Assembly (NCBI RefSeq): GCF_002154335.2
Contig: NZ_MTPX02000041.1
Span: 1 to 64,000, forward strand
DNA: 64,000 nt
Origin: Actinomyces ruminis
GTDB taxonomy: Bacteria; Actinomycetota; Actinomycetes; Actinomycetales; Actinomycetaceae
Direction of reading: 5' to 3'
Below are positions 1 to 10,220 of this stretch, piece after piece. The notes beneath the pieces are model-generated. The model saw only the letters and a list, made by a program, of their open reading frames with translations. It was not told the origin of the DNA and searched no databases. Position numbers and translations under genes: made by a program. Each line of letters begins with the position of its first letter. Positions within the stretch are counted from its first letter, which is position 1.

Positions 1-322
1 GCCGTGTGTGTTGACGATGATGGCGGATGAGTTTGGGGGTGAGATTCCGGTGGGTCCGTTTGCTCTGATTGGGGATGATTCGATTGGGCGGGGGATTGTT
101 GAGACTTTGTCGGGTTCGCGGTCGCCGGCGGTGTTGATGGCGAATCATGGTCCGTTCACGATTGGTCGGGATGCGCGGGCTGCGGTGAAGGCTGCGGCGA
201 TGTGTGAGGAGGTGGCGCGTACGGTGCATATCGCTATGCAGGGTGGTCGGCCGGTGCCGATTGAGCCGGAGCTGATCGATCGGCTGAATGACCGCTACCA
301 GAACGTCTACGGCCAACACTGA
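1..322 (+). CDS. araD: L-ribulose-5-phosphate 4-epimerase, C-terminal part (cut by window start)
   Basis: Class II aldolase/epimerase family enzyme that converts L-ribulose 5-phosphate to D-xylulose 5-phosphate, the last step of the arabinose pathway, in the cytoplasm. The visible 100 or so residues contain the family segment with MANHGPF near residue 44, where the His is part of the metal-binding region, and end in YGQH. The 5' end lies outside the window. araA follows 54 bp downstream on the same strand, as expected for an ara operon. Codons up to about position 260 mostly end in G or T, unlike the C-ending codons of araA, and the style changes near the 3' end. The family assignment is firm. 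The symbol rests on the araA context. Confidence 0.85.
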   Translation, partial: PCVLTMMADEFGGEIPVGPFALIGDDSIGRGIVETLSGSRSPAVLMANHGPFTIGRDARAAVKAAAMCEEVARTVHIAMQGGRPVPIEPELIDRLNDRYQNVYGQH

Positions 323-376
323 CCAACACCAACCCGCAACTACTAGCCGAATTCGCAATTCAAAGGAGAATGACTC

Positions 377-1891
377 ATGACTGCTCTGCCCAACCCGTTC
401 GACGGCAAAGAGATCTGGTTCCTGACCGGAAGCCAGGACCTGTACGGCGAGGAGACCCTCGCTCAGGTCGCCGACCAGTCCCAGCAGGTCGCCGCCTGGC
501 TGGACGCCGCCGACGCGATCCCGGTGCGCATCGTCTGGAAGCCGGTCCTGAAGGACCGCGACGCCATCCGCACCGCGATGCTCGCGGCCAACGCCGACGA
601 CGCCTGCATCGGTGTGATCGCCTGGATGCACACCTTCTCCCCGGCCAAGATGTGGATCGGCGGCATTGATGCGCTGTCCAAGCCCCTGGTCCAGCTGCAC
701 ACCCAGTACGCGCAGTCCCTGCCCTGGTCCACCATCGACATGGACTACATGAACCTGAACCAGGCCGCTCACGGTGACCGCGAGTTCGGTTACATCCTGA
801 CCCGCCTGAGCCAGCCCCGCAAGGTCGTCGTCGGCCACGCCACCCAGGCGGCCACCCAGGCAAAGATCGGCACCTGGGCGCGCGCTGCCGCCGGCTGGGA
901 CGCCCTGCACCACACCCGCCTGGTTCGGTTTGGCGACAACATGCGCAATGTCGCCGTCACCGAGGGGGACAAGACCGAGGCCGAGCTGCGCCTGGGCGCC
1001 AGCGTTAACACCTGGGGCGTCAACGACCTGGTCGAGGTCGTCGACGCCGTCACCGAGGCGGAGATAGACGCCCTCATCGAGGAGTACCTGGGCGCCTACG
1101 ACGTCGTCGAGGAGCTGCGTCCCGGCGGCGAGCGCCACGAGTCCCTGCGCTACGGCGCCCGCATCGAGGCCGGCATGCGGCGGTTCCTTGAGCAGCGCGG
1201 CGCCACCGCCTTCACCACCAATTTCGAGGACCTCGGCGGGCTGCGCCAGCTGCCCGGACTGGCGGTCCAGCGACTGATGGCCGACGGCTACGGCTTCGGC
1301 GCGGAGGGCGACTGGAAAACCGCCCTGCTCGTGCGCGCCGCCAAGGTCATGGGCTACGGCCTGCCTGGCGGTGCGTCCCTCATGGAGGACTACTGCTACG
1401 AGATGACCCCCGGCAAGGAGAAGATCCTCGGCGCCCACATGCTGGAGGTCTGCCCCTCGCTCACCGCCTCCAGGCCGCGCCTGGAGATCCACCCGCTGGG
1501 CATCGGGAACCGCGAGGACCCCGTGCGCCTCGTCTTCGACGCCGACCCCGGAGCCGGTCTAGTGGTCGCCATGTCCGACATGCGTGAGCGCTTCCGGCTG
1601 ACCGCCAACGTCGTGAAGATCGTCGGCCCCGACGAACCGCTGCCCAAGCTGCCCGTCGCCCGTGCCGTATGGGAGCCGGCGCCCGACTTCTACACCTCCA
1701 CCGAGTGCTGGATGCAGGCCGGGGCCGCTCACCACACGGTCATGACCACGGCCACCACCCTGGAGACGTGGCAGGACCTGGCCGAGATCGCCCAGATGGA
1801 ACTGGCCGTCATCGACGAGGCCACGACCACCCGCGGCTTCGTGCAGGAGCTGCGGAGCAACCAGGTCTACTACCGCCTCACTCAGGGCTGA
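377..1891 (+). CDS. araA: L-arabinose isomerase
   Basis: Isomerises L-arabinose to L-ribulose using Mn2+, the first step of cytoplasmic arabinose catabolism. The 504-residue product matches the roughly 500-residue family. Conserved stretches are visible: [14 protein letters not shown] around residue 275 with the first metal-binding Glu, GAEGDWK around residue 310 with the second, ILGAHMLEV with a metal-ligand His, and AAHHTVM near residue 450 with the last His. The ATG at 377 follows an AAAGGAGA ribosome binding site at about 362-369. The 3' end overlaps the convergent LacI gene by 14 bp. Regulation by one of the two adjacent LacI proteins is inferred. Confidence 0.97.
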   Translation: MTALPNPFDGKEIWFLTGSQDLYGEETLAQVADQSQQVAAWLDAADAIPVRIVWKPVLKDRDAIRTAMLAANADDACIGVIAWMHTFSPAKMWIGGIDALSKPLVQLHTQYAQSLPWSTIDMDYMNLNQAAHGDREFGYILTRLSQPRKVVVGHATQAATQAKIGTWARAAAGWDALHHTRLVRFGDNMRNVAVTEGDKTEAELRLGASVNTWGVNDLVEVVDAVTEAEIDALIEEYLGAYDVVEELRPGGERHESLRYGARIEAGMRRFLEQRGATAFTTNFEDLGGLRQLPGLAVQRLMADGYGFGAEGDWKTALLVRAAKVMGYGLPGGASLMEDYCYEMTPGKEKILGAHMLEVCPSLTASRPRLEIHPLGIGNREDPVRLVFDADPGAGLVVAMSDMRERFRLTANVVKIVGPDEPLPKLPVARAVWEPAPDFYTSTECWMQAGAAHHTVMTTATTLETWQDLAEIAQMELAVIDEATTTRGFVQELRSNQVYYRLTQG

Positions 1892-2990
1892 GCTCCGCTC
1901 CACTCGCGGTGGAGTTGCCCCACCGCTCCGGGGCCGCCTCGGCGCCGTCGACCGTGGAACCACGTATCGACAGCGTCGGGGCGGTCTGGATCAAGGGTGC
2001 CCGCGCGGGTGTCGCCGCCGCGCCGGCGCGGGCCCAGGCACCTTGCTGCGGCGGCGTGCCCAAATCTGCGTCCGGTGTCAGCAGGTCCAAGGCCGCTCGA
2101 GCCAGTTTCGGCAGGTCCAGGGACACACTCGTCAGAGTCGGGGTGGCGAACACCGCAGCCTCCGTGTCGCCCCGGCCGATTACGGCTACATCCTGCGGCA
2201 CCCGCGCCCCCCGGCGGCGCAGCGCGCTTACGGCCCCGGCGGCAAGTGCGTCGTTGTGACAAACGATGGCATCGACATCGGCGCCCGCATGTGCCAGTCG
2301 GGCTACCGCCTCCACCCCGCCGAGCAATCCGTCCGGAGCATCCACCCGGACGACGGCCTCGGCGTCCACCCGCAGCCCCGCCTCCCGTAGGCCCCGCGCG
2401 CAGGCCTCCGTCCACTGGTCGGCTGCGCTGGAGGACCCGACGACGGCGATGCGGCGGCGCCCCAGTGCCAATAGATGCGCGGCAACCAGTTCCACCTGTG
2501 CTTCGGGCGGACAGGTCACGCGCGGCACAGCGCGCGGGCCGGAATCGGCGATGAGCACCAGCGGCGCTTTGATCCGCGTGCGCTCGGTTGCCGACCTTGA
2601 AGCCGGGTCCAGGCCCCGCGGTACCAGCACGGCGGCATCGGAGCGCCGCGCCCATGAGCCGGACAGAATCTCCTGCTCGCGCTCGGCCTCACCGCTCGTC
2701 AGTTCCAGGATTACGGCCGTGTCGCCTGCGGCGCGCATCAACTCCTGTGCCAGCGCGGCGTAAAGCGGCTGCTGCAGCGTGGGCAGCGCCAGCGTGATGC
2801 TCCCCCGCCGGCCTGAGCGCAATGCTGAAGCGCTCGGATTGAGTCGGTATCCCAGCGCCGCGACCGCCTCCAGCACGCGCCGGCGCGTGGCGGCCGAGGC
2901 GCCGGGCGCGCCACGCAGCACATTGGAGACGGTCTTGGCGGATACGCCTGCTCGCCGGGCGACGTCGCCCATGGTCACGCGGTCGGCCAC
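1878..2990 (-). CDS. LacI-family transcriptional regulator (LacI-1)
   Basis: A 370-residue repressor-like protein with an N-terminal LacI helix-turn-helix ([17 protein letters not shown], residues 9-25) followed by the hinge motif [15 protein letters not shown] type I periplasmic-binding-protein effector domain fills the rest. Its start overlaps the end of the upstream LacI-2 by 16 nt, which suggests translational coupling. Its 3' end overlaps araA convergently by 14 nt. The position between araA and the arabinofuranosidase gene suggests an arabinose or arabino-oligosaccharide effector, which is inference. The C-terminal tail of about 40 residues is longer than in most LacI proteins. Confidence 0.9.
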   Translation of the reverse strand: MADRVTMGDVARRAGVSAKTVSNVLRGAPGASAATRRRVLEAVAALGYRLNPSASALRSGRRGSITLALPTLQQPLYAALAQELMRAAGDTAVILELTSGEAEREQEILSGSWARRSDAAVLVPRGLDPASRSATERTRIKAPLVLIADSGPRAVPRVTCPPEAQVELVAAHLLALGRRRIAVVGSSSAADQWTEACARGLREAGLRVDAEAVVRVDAPDGLLGGVEAVARLAHAGADVDAIVCHNDALAAGAVSALRRRGARVPQDVAVIGRGDTEAAVFATPTLTSVSLDLPKLARAALDLLTPDADLGTPPQQGAWARAGAAATPARAPLIQTAPTLSIRGSTVDGAEAAPERWGNSTASGAELSPE

Positions 2991-4000
2991 CGGCCCTCAC
3001 CTCCTACCGTGGAGTCGCGGGCCAGCAGGTCCACATCCTCCACCACCGTGCGTACCGGGGTGTTGGGGGCGTCAATGCGGGCACACAGTAGTGCGACGGC
3101 GTCGGCGGCATAGGCATTCAGACTCGGAGAGACCGTCGTCAGTGAGGGGGAGGCGTAACGGGAGATCTCCAGGTTGTCGAAGCCCGTGACCGCGACGTCG
3201 TCGGGCACGCGCACCCCCGCCGTCGCCAGCTCGTGCAGCGCCCCCAGGGCGAGGCCGTCATTGAAGGCGATTACGGCGTCGAAGGGGACGCGGCGGGCCA
3301 GCAGCGTGCGGATGGCGGCGGCGCCGTCGACACGCCGCCATTCGGTGGAGGCGACCAGCAGGCGCTCGTCGAGGCTGAGTCCCCGGTGCTCCATCGCGGT
3401 GTGCAGGGCGGCGATGCGCGTGCGCCCGGCCGCATGCATCCACTCGCCCGGGACGGGCACGCCGAGCACGGCTATGCGCTCCCGTCCCAGGGTGCGCAGG
3501 TGGGAGACGACCAGTTCGAGGCCACGCTCGTTGTCCATGGTGACCCGGTCGACGGCGTCGTGCCGCCGCTCCCCGAGCAGCACCAGCGGCCGTTGCGCGG
3601 CCGCGGCGGCGACCTGCGCGGGCTCCATGCCCTGCCAGTACATGATCGTGCCGTCCAGCTCGGGATGGCGGGAGAAGAAGTCCGCCTCCCCCTGGCCGAG
3701 TTCGCCGGTCACCCCGAGTGCCACTGCCAGGCCATGGCGGCGGGCCTCGGCGGCAATGCGATCGGCGATCTCGGCGAAGAAGGGCTGGTTCAACTCGGGC
3801 ACTGCCAGCCCGATGGCGCCGGAGCGGCCGGTGCGCAGCGAGCGAGCCGAGGGGTTGGGGGAGTAGCCGGTACGTGCCACGGCCTCCAGCACCCGTTCAC
3901 GGGTGCTGGGGGAGACCCCGGGCTCGCCGTTGACCACCCGCGAGACGGTCTTCGCCGAGACGCCCGCGAGGGCAGCGACGTCGAGGAGGGTGGCAGCCAT
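2975..4000 (-). CDS. LacI-family transcriptional regulator (LacI-2)
   Basis: About 341 residues. It has a classic LacI N-terminus ([19 protein letters not shown], then GYSPNPSARSLRTG) and an effector-binding domain ending in a typical RDSTVGGE tail. The ATG at 4000 is chosen because it places the helix-turn-helix at the usual distance from the N-terminus. An in-frame ATG at 4012 would add four residues, and neither has a strong ribosome binding site. It is divergent from the arabinofuranosidase operon at 4260, so it probably controls that operon through the 247 bp between them. It is co-transcribed with LacI-1, whose start lies inside its end. Confidence 0.9.
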   Translation of the reverse strand: MAATLLDVAALAGVSAKTVSRVVNGEPGVSPSTRERVLEAVARTGYSPNPSARSLRTGRSGAIGLAVPELNQPFFAEIADRIAAEARRHGLAVALGVTGELGQGEADFFSRHPELDGTIMYWQGMEPAQVAAAAAQRPLVLLGERRHDAVDRVTMDNERGLELVVSHLRTLGRERIAVLGVPVPGEWMHAAGRTRIAALHTAMEHRGLSLDERLLVASTEWRRVDGAAAIRTLLARRVPFDAVIAFNDGLALGALHELATAGVRVPDDVAVTGFDNLEISRYASPSLTTVSPSLNAYAADAVALLCARIDAPNTPVRTVVEDVDLLARDSTVGGEGRWPTA

Positions 4001-4159
4001 GCGCGGCAGCATACAGAAGTTCCCACCGATTGTGTTGCGGCGCACATTCAACGATGTCAGGTGGCGTTTGTCCGCCTGTGGGTCCCCAACGTTCTTGGCT
4101 GGGCCTTGATGTAGCGGTCTTATTTGAGTTCCTGGGCACCTCGGCCTCAGTTGGTGGAG

Positions 4160-4171
4160 TTGACAACGTTG
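4160..4171 (+). promoter_or_regulatory. Candidate promoter -35 with overlapping CAACGTTG operator
   Basis: TTGACA lies at 4160-4165 and runs into the perfect 8-bp palindrome CAACGTTG at 4164-4171. A second TGACAACG copy lies at about 4190, and a related TCAACGATGTCA lies near 4047. No convincing -10 is seen at 17 nt. The site is in the divergent region between LacI-2 and the GH51 gene, so it is a plausible operator for one of the LacI proteins. Confidence 0.4.
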
Positions 4172-4259
4172 AAGTAGTGCGACACGATGATGACAACGGC
4201 AGCGCGCCAGCACGGTCCGCCTGAGGCGCAGCCCCAACCGACTCAAAGGAGAGAATCCC

Positions 4260-5763
4260 TTGACAGCACGCATCTCGGTCGACGTCGACCGCCCCATCGG
4301 CCGCATCTCGCCCCGCATGTACGGATCCTTCGTGGAGCACATGGGACGCTGCGTTTACACCGGCATCTTCGAGCCCGATCACCCCACCGCCGACGCCAAC
4401 GGCCTGCGGCAGGACGTCATGGAACTCGTGCGTGAGCTCGGCGTCACCACCGTGCGGTACCCCGGCGGCAACTTCGTGTCCAACTACCGGTGGGAGGACG
4501 GCGTCGGCCCTATTCAAGACCGGCCCCGGCGGCTCGAGCTGGCCTGGCACACCACCGAGCCCAACACCTTCGGCACGGACCAGTTCATGACCTGGTGCGA
4601 TCAGACCGGCATCGAGCCGATGCTGGCCATCAACCTCGGCACCCGTGGTGAGACCGACGCGTCAACCTCTTGGACTACGTCAATGGGCAGGCGGACACTC
4701 AGTACGCCAACCTGCGCCGCACCAACGGGCATGAGGACCCCTACAACGTGCGCATGTGGTGCCTGGGTAATGAGATGGACGGTCCCTGGCAGGTGGGCCA
4801 CAAGAATGCCGAGGACTACGCCTACCTGGCCCTGTCCACCGCTCGTGCCATGCACATGGTGGACCAGGACCTGGAACTGGTGGCCTGCGGTTCCTCCTCC
4901 TGGGAGATGCCCACCTTCGGCGACTGGGAGCGCACCATCCTCGACCTGGCCTACGACGAGGTCGACTACATCAGCCTGCACCGCTACATCGACCCCGACG
5001 CCCATGATCGGGCCAGCTTCCTCGCCGCCGGCGTGGACCTGGATCGCTTCATCGACGGGGTGATCGCCACCGCCGACGCCGTCGGCGCCAAGCACCGCTC
5101 GAACAAGAAGATCATGGTCAGCGTCGACGAGTGGAACGTCTGGCGTCTGGGCGCCTGGAACTCTATCGAGCACGACTTCGCCCCCGACGATTGGCCGGAG
5201 GCCGCCCCCCGCATCGAGGACGTTTACACCGGCGCCGACGCTTGGCGGTCGGCGGCATGCTCATCTCGCTGCTGCGTCACGCCGACCGCGTAAAGGCGGC
5301 CTCACTGGCACAGCTGGTCAACGTCATCGCCCCGATTATGACCGAGAAGGGCGGACGCGCCTGGCGGCAGACCACCTTCCACCCCTTCGCCATCGCCTCC
5401 CGGATCGCCCGCGGACAGGCCTACGACGCCGTCGTCGCCAGCCCGGTCACCGGCACCGAACGCTACGGCGAGGTCGACGCCGTCGACGCCGTGGTCACCT
5501 GGGACGAGGAGGCGGGTACCGGCTCGGTGCTGGCCCTGAACCGTTCGCTGACCGATTCGATCGACGTTACCGCCGCGCTGGGGGCACTGGGCGCGAGCCG
5601 CATTAAGGAAGCCCAGATCATCGCCCCGGGCGACCTCGATGCCGTCAACACCGCCGACGACCCCGACCGCGTCCACCCCGTGCCTCACGAGGTAGCGCTG
5701 GCCGACGGCGTGCTCACCACCACGCTGCCGCCGGCCTCCTGGCTGGCGGTCGAGCTCGCCTGA
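4260..5763 (+). CDS. abfA: GH51 alpha-L-arabinofuranosidase (two frameshifts)
   Basis: Retaining exo-enzyme that releases terminal L-arabinofuranose from arabino- or arabinoxylo-oligosaccharides. The GH51 acid/base motif WCLGNEMDG and the nucleophile motif VSVDEWNVW are both present. The reading frame is interrupted twice: one base is missing between 4660 and 4661 (GC|GTC) and one between 5241 and 5242 (GC|TTG). Inserting a single C at each site gives a continuous 501-residue protein, the normal GH51 length. There is no signal peptide, so it acts in the cytoplasm. The TTG start at 4260 follows AAAGGAGAG. It heads the arabinose operon. The breaks match the window-wide GCC pattern, so the gene is probably intact in the organism. 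Confidence 0.88.
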
Positions 5764-5774
5764 GCTCCGCAAAA

Positions 5775-5811
5775 GCGCCGGCGGCGGACCGGCCCGACCC
5801 GCCGCCGGCGC
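5775..5811 (+). terminator. Strong GC-rich hairpin after the arabinofuranosidase gene
   Basis: A perfect 13-bp inverted repeat (5775-5787 with 5799-5811) with an 11-nt loop starts 12 nt after the GH51 stop codon. It has no T-tract, which is common for actinobacterial hairpins. It could end or attenuate transcription before the binding-protein gene, or protect the 3' end of the upstream message. Confidence 0.6.
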
Positions 5812-5855
5812 CACACAAGCAAATACCTGGCGACACAACTGACAAGGAGGTCACG

Positions 5856-7193
5856 TTGAGTCATCCGACAATTCCGTTTGCACTCCCCAGCAGACGCCGC
5901 TTTCTGAGGGCGGCCATGCTCTCCGGTACCGCCCTGGCCGGAACCGGCCTGTTGGGCGGCTGCGCGTCCTCGGCATCCGCTTCCGACCGCACCAAGATTC
6001 AGCTCTGGCACCTGTTCACCGGCGGTGACGGTGGCGTCTTTCAGGCCATGATGGACACCGTAGGCCAACAGAACCCGCAGCTTGAGATCGACCCGGTGGT
6101 GCTCACCTGGGGCGGTCCCTACTACACGAAACTTGCGATGTCCTCGGTCGGCGGTCGTTCCCCGGACCTGGCCGTAATGCACGCTACCCGGGTGATCGGC
6201 TACGCCCCCGGCGGCCTGCTCGACACCTGGGATCTGGACCGGCTCGCGGACCACGGCATAACCCCAGAAGAGTTCCCCGATCTGCTGTGGGACAAGTGCT
6301 TCGTGAACGGTCAGCTGTACGCCGTCCCACTGGACTTTCACGCCTTCATCCTCTTCTTCAACACCGAGCTGTGCGATCAGGCCGGCCTGCTCAGCGCAGA
6401 CGGCACCCTGAGCGGGCTGGATTCCCCCGAGGGCTTTCTCGACGCCGGCCGTCGCCTGGCAGAGGTAACCGGCGGGCAGGGGATGTCCTTCGGCTACACC
6501 GGTGACGGCGCCCAGGTCTCCCGCATGTTCTGGGGCCTGTATGCCCAGACCGGTGCGGAGTGCACCCTCACCCCGGGGCGGCAGGCGCAGATCGACCGCG
6601 ACGCTGCCATTGAGGTCACCTCCCTGATCAAGGACATGCTCGATGGCACCGTCGCCGAGCCGGACATGGACTACGGCGGTGCCATCGCCTCCTTCTCCAC
6701 CGGCCGCACCGGCATCACCTTCATGGGCAACTGGGAATACCAGACCTTCCTGAACGCCGGGGTGCCCCTGGATGCCATGCCGATGCCGAACATATTCGGT
6801 ACCCCGGCCACCTTCGGTGACTCCCACGTATTCGTGCTCCCGCACCAGACGAGTGTGGATGAGGCCAAACGCGATGCGGCCTACGAGGTGGTAGCGGGCA
6901 TGCTTAACAACTCCTTGGACTGGGCGGAAGGCGGGCACACCCCCGCGAACGTGGAGGTCACCTCATCTGCCGCCTACGCGGAACTTGTGCCCCAGTCCCA
7001 TTACGCCGATGCCATCAACCAGGCTGTCTTCGAACCGGCTGCCTGGTTCACCGGATCCGGCTCCGACTTCCAGGCGCGCGTAGCCGAGGTCATGCAGTCC
7101 TGCTGGCTGTCCGGCTCCCTCACCCCGGAGCAGGCCGTAGATGGGCTCATTGACAGGCTCAATCGCATGCTCGCCCAGAATCCGCCGGCCTGA
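5856..7193 (+). CDS. ABC sugar-binding lipoprotein (CUT1 family, arabinose module)
   Basis: A 445-residue extracellular solute-binding protein of family 1 that captures oligosaccharides outside the membrane for the two permeases that follow. The N-terminus has a twin-arginine motif (SRRRFLRAA), a hydrophobic stretch and a lipobox ending LLGGC, so it is probably Tat-exported and lipid-anchored. The TTG start at 5856 is supported by a strong AAGGAGG at 5844-5850. The two permease genes follow closely (18 bp, then an 11-nt overlap). An arabino-oligosaccharide ligand is inferred from the GH51 and araA neighbours. Confidence 0.9.
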   Translation: MSHPTIPFALPSRRRFLRAAMLSGTALAGTGLLGGCASSASASDRTKIQLWHLFTGGDGGVFQAMMDTVGQQNPQLEIDPVVLTWGGPYYTKLAMSSVGGRSPDLAVMHATRVIGYAPGGLLDTWDLDRLADHGITPEEFPDLLWDKCFVNGQLYAVPLDFHAFILFFNTELCDQAGLLSADGTLSGLDSPEGFLDAGRRLAEVTGGQGMSFGYTGDGAQVSRMFWGLYAQTGAECTLTPGRQAQIDRDAAIEVTSLIKDMLDGTVAEPDMDYGGAIASFSTGRTGITFMGNWEYQTFLNAGVPLDAMPMPNIFGTPATFGDSHVFVLPHQTSVDEAKRDAAYEVVAGMLNNSLDWAEGGHTPANVEVTSSAAYAELVPQSHYADAINQAVFEPAAWFTGSGSDFQARVAEVMQSCWLSGSLTPEQAVDGLIDRLNRMLAQNPPA

Positions 7194-7210
7194 GTGAGAG
7201 GAGACCCGTC

Positions 7211-8206
7211 ATGACTGTTAGAACTGCAGTAAACACGGCAACCAGCGCCGATTCGGCTACGGCCTCCGCCGCCAAGGGCGGTCGCCGCGCTGGCGCCAGG
7301 CGGAGTGCACAGGACTCCTCCCGTGCGGTTAAGCGACTCGGCTCCGGCATGCCCTTCGTCATTCCATTCCTCGTCGTCGCCTTCATGTTCCTGATCGCCC
7401 CCATCGTCTACGGGCTGTGGCTGTCTTTCACGGAGCAGTCCCTGATGGGCAACGGTGGCTGGGTGGGGCTGGCGAACTATGCTGAGGCCTTCGGTGACGC
7501 GACCATGTGGTCCACTCTGGGACACACGCTCGCCTTCACGCTCATGAGCACCATCCCGCTTGTACTCGTGGCCCTGATCATGGCGCTGCTGGTGTACATC
7601 GGCATCCCCGGTCAGTGGTTCTGGCGGCTCTCCTTCTTCGCTCCCTACCTGCTGCCGGTCGCCGTCGTCGTGCAGATCTGGACCTGGCTGTTCAACTCCG
7701 ACGTCGGCTTCATCAACTACTGGCTACAGAGACTCGGCCTGGACAAGGTCGGCTGGCTCACCGATGTGGACGTGGCCATGTGGTCCATGGTCATTCTGAC
7801 CGTCTGGTGGACCGTGGGCTTCAACTTCCTGTTGTACCTGTCCAGCCTTCAGGCGATCCCGGACCTGCTGTACGAGGCCGCCGAAGTAGACGGCGCCGGC
7901 TTCTGGCGCAAACTCTTCTCGATCACGCTGCCGCAACTGCGCGGCACCACCGTGCTGGTGGCCACCTTGCAGGTGATCGCCTCGCTGAAGATCTTCGACC
8001 AGATGTTCATCGCCTTCTCCGGCGGATCGGGGCCCGAGGGCTCTACCCGCCCCATCCTCCAATACATCTACGACACGGGTTTCACGAACTACCGCATGGG
8101 TTACGCCTCGGCGATGTCGTACATCTTCTTCATCGTCATCATTGCCATCACCGTGGCCTTCCGGTTCCTGGCCCGTTCCCGGAAGGACGCCAACCATGAG
8201 CGCTGA
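7211..8206 (+). CDS. ABC sugar permease, MalF/UgpA type
   Basis: A 331-residue inner-membrane permease of the CUT1 class. After a basic cytoplasmic N-terminus of about 45 residues it has six hydrophobic segments. The EAA loop (YEAAEVDGAGFWRKL, around residue 220) contacts the ATPase. It pairs with the next permease and the preceding binding lipoprotein. No ATP-binding subunit is encoded in this module, so a shared ATPase elsewhere is inferred. The ATG at 7211 follows GAGAGGAG. Confidence 0.92.
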   Translation: MTVRTAVNTATSADSATASAAKGGRRAGARRSAQDSSRAVKRLGSGMPFVIPFLVVAFMFLIAPIVYGLWLSFTEQSLMGNGGWVGLANYAEAFGDATMWSTLGHTLAFTLMSTIPLVLVALIMALLVYIGIPGQWFWRLSFFAPYLLPVAVVVQIWTWLFNSDVGFINYWLQRLGLDKVGWLTDVDVAMWSMVILTVWWTVGFNFLLYLSSLQAIPDLLYEAAEVDGAGFWRKLFSITLPQLRGTTVLVATLQVIASLKIFDQMFIAFSGGSGPEGSTRPILQYIYDTGFTNYRMGYASAMSYIFFIVIIAITVAFRFLARSRKDANHER

Positions 8207-9128
8207 GTCCGTTGCCCCGCCGATTTCTTTGCGCGACCGGCACCGCCGGGAGCGGGCCGAGCGGAAGGCCGAGGTGCGCCGCACCCGCGGCCTGCTGTTG
8301 GGCGACAGCAAGGTGGCTCGCGTGGTCGCCTTTGCCATCCTGGCGCTGTTCGCCTTCACCTGGTTGCTGCCGCTCGCGTGGGCGATCGATACCTCGTTCA
8401 AGACCGAAGTGCAGGCCCAGTCACTGCCGCTGCAGTGGATTCCCGACGGCGGCTTCACGCTGGAGAACTACCGCACCGTGTTCGAACGCGGCGAGGTGTT
8501 CACCTGGATGGGCAACACCTTCCTGATTGCCGCCGCGGTCACCGTAATCACGGTCATCATCTGTGCCTTGGCCGGTTACGCGTTCTCCCGCACCATCTTC
8601 CGTGGACGCAAGGCGCTGCTCGCACTGACGATCGCGCTGATCATGGTGCCCGGGCAGATCCTGATTGTGCCGCTGTTCAAGGAAATGGTGCTGCTAAACG
8701 CGGTGGACACCTTCGCCGGGGTGATCCTGCCGCAGACCATCGCGCCGATGATGGTCTACATCTTCAAGCAGTACTTCGACCAGGTTCCCCAGGAGCTGGA
8801 GGATGCCGCGCGCGTGGATGGCGCCGGCAACTGGCGACTGTTCTGGAATATCATTCTGCCCGTGTCCCGGCCGATCGTCACCGCGGTCGCCATCTTCGTG
8901 TTCATCGGCGCCTGGAACAACTTCATGTGGCCGTTCATCGTGACCAACAACCCCGACCTGATGACGCTGCCGGTGGGACTGTCCACGGTGAAGAACGCCT
9001 ACGGCACGATCTACGCCCAGACCATGGCCTCCGCCATGATCGCCGCGCTGCCACTGACGATCCTGTTCATGCTCTTCCAGCGGCAGATCATCAAGGCCGT
9101 GGCCACCACCGGCCTGGGCGGCCAGTGA
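8196..9128 (+). CDS. ABC sugar permease, MalG/UgpE type
   Basis: Second CUT1 permease, about 310 residues. The N-terminus is basic and cytoplasmic, there are six membrane segments, and the EAA-type loop reads LEDAARVDGAGNWRLF. The ATG at 8196 is chosen because it overlaps the end of the first permease gene by 11 nt in the usual coupled arrangement. A longer frame upstream lies wholly inside the first permease gene. It forms the channel with the first permease. Confidence 0.92.
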   Translation: MSAESVAPPISLRDRHRRERAERKAEVRRTRGLLLGDSKVARVVAFAILALFAFTWLLPLAWAIDTSFKTEVQAQSLPLQWIPDGGFTLENYRTVFERGEVFTWMGNTFLIAAAVTVITVIICALAGYAFSRTIFRGRKALLALTIALIMVPGQILIVPLFKEMVLLNAVDTFAGVILPQTIAPMMVYIFKQYFDQVPQELEDAARVDGAGNWRLFWNIILPVSRPIVTAVAIFVFIGAWNNFMWPFIVTNNPDLMTLPVGLSTVKNAYGTIYAQTMASAMIAALPLTILFMLFQRQIIKAVATTGLGGQ

Positions 9129-9213
9129 CACTCGGGGGCGGCCGCCTCGGCTAACCTACGGACAACCGGAAAACAATCCGGGGCGGCGGCCCCACGAGAG
9201 TCTGGAAGCAACC

Positions 9214-10197
9214 ATGCAACACCCTTCGCTCAACGGAGAGCTCATCGACCTGCGCGCGGGCGACTACGAAGCCCGGATCGCCACCTCGGGGGCGACCTTG
9301 GTCCACCTGCGTCGCCAGGGACGTGACCTGGTCATCCCCTTCGATGCCGAGACCGCCCTGCCCGGAGCCTGGCAGGGCAAGACCCTCATCCCCTGGCCCA
9401 ACCGCATCGCCGACGCCCACTACACCTACCGCGGCGTGGACTACCCGGTGCCCTGCAACGAGCCCGAGACCGGCGCCGCCCTGCACGGCCTGGTGGGCTG
9501 GACGAACTTCGCCGTCGTCTCCGAGACGGACGCCGCCGATGACGCAGGCGGCGCGGCGGCCCCCGTCGCCGTCACGCTCGCCCTGAGCCTGCCCGCCTCC
9601 TACGCCTACCCCTGGACGCTGGACATCATCGTCCTCTACGCGTTGGACGCGCGCACCGGGCTTACCGTTACCACCACCGCCACCAACGCCGGTGCTGCCA
9701 TCTCCACGGCTGTCGGCGTCGTGGGCGCCCCGATCGAGGACGGTGCTCCAGCGCCCGCCCCCTACGGGGTGTCCTGCCACCCCTACCTGACCCGCTCGGT
9801 ACCGCTGGACGAGTGCGTGCTGCAGGTACCCGCCGACCGCGTCCTCGACGTCGATACCCACATGGCGCCCGCGGGGGAGCGGGACGTGACCGGCACCGAT
9901 TGGGACTGGCGCACCGGGCGCCTGGTAGGTGCCACCGCCACCGACAACGCCTACACCGGCCTGCCCGCCGACGCCTGGCAGGTGCGCCTGACCGGCGGCG
10001 AGGGGGAGCGCAGCGTGGTTATGAGTGCCGCGGCCCCCTGGGTGCAGGTCTACAGCGGTGAGCACCTGGGGCGCCGGGGCGTCGCCGTCGAGCCCATGAC
10101 CTGCCCGCCCAACGCCTTCAACAGCGGCCAGGATCTAATCACTCTAGCGGCCGGCCAGTCGCACACCTTCACCTGGCAGCTCTGGGAGGAGGACTGA
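9214..10197 (+). CDS. Aldose 1-epimerase family protein
   Basis: A 327-residue galactose mutarotase-like enzyme that interconverts alpha and beta anomers of free sugars such as arabinose or galactose in the cytoplasm. Family features are visible: WPNRIADAHY near residue 65, GAALHGLVG with the first catalytic His, VSCHPYL with the second His, and the catalytic Glu region VAVEPMTCPPNAFN near residue 290. It follows the importer genes and precedes a LacI gene, so it probably serves sugars released by the GH51 enzyme. It belongs to the YihR-like bacterial branch rather than to classical GalM, so no symbol is given. Confidence 0.9.
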   Translation: MQHPSLNGELIDLRAGDYEARIATSGATLVHLRRQGRDLVIPFDAETALPGAWQGKTLIPWPNRIADAHYTYRGVDYPVPCNEPETGAALHGLVGWTNFAVVSETDAADDAGGAAAPVAVTLALSLPASYAYPWTLDIIVLYALDARTGLTVTTTATNAGAAISTAVGVVGAPIEDGAPAPAPYGVSCHPYLTRSVPLDECVLQVPADRVLDVDTHMAPAGERDVTGTDWDWRTGRLVGATATDNAYTGLPADAWQVRLTGGEGERSVVMSAAAPWVQVYSGEHLGRRGVAVEPMTCPPNAFNSGQDLITLAAGQSHTFTWQLWEED

Positions 10198-10220
10198 ACG
10201 GGGGTGCGGGCACGCCCGCC

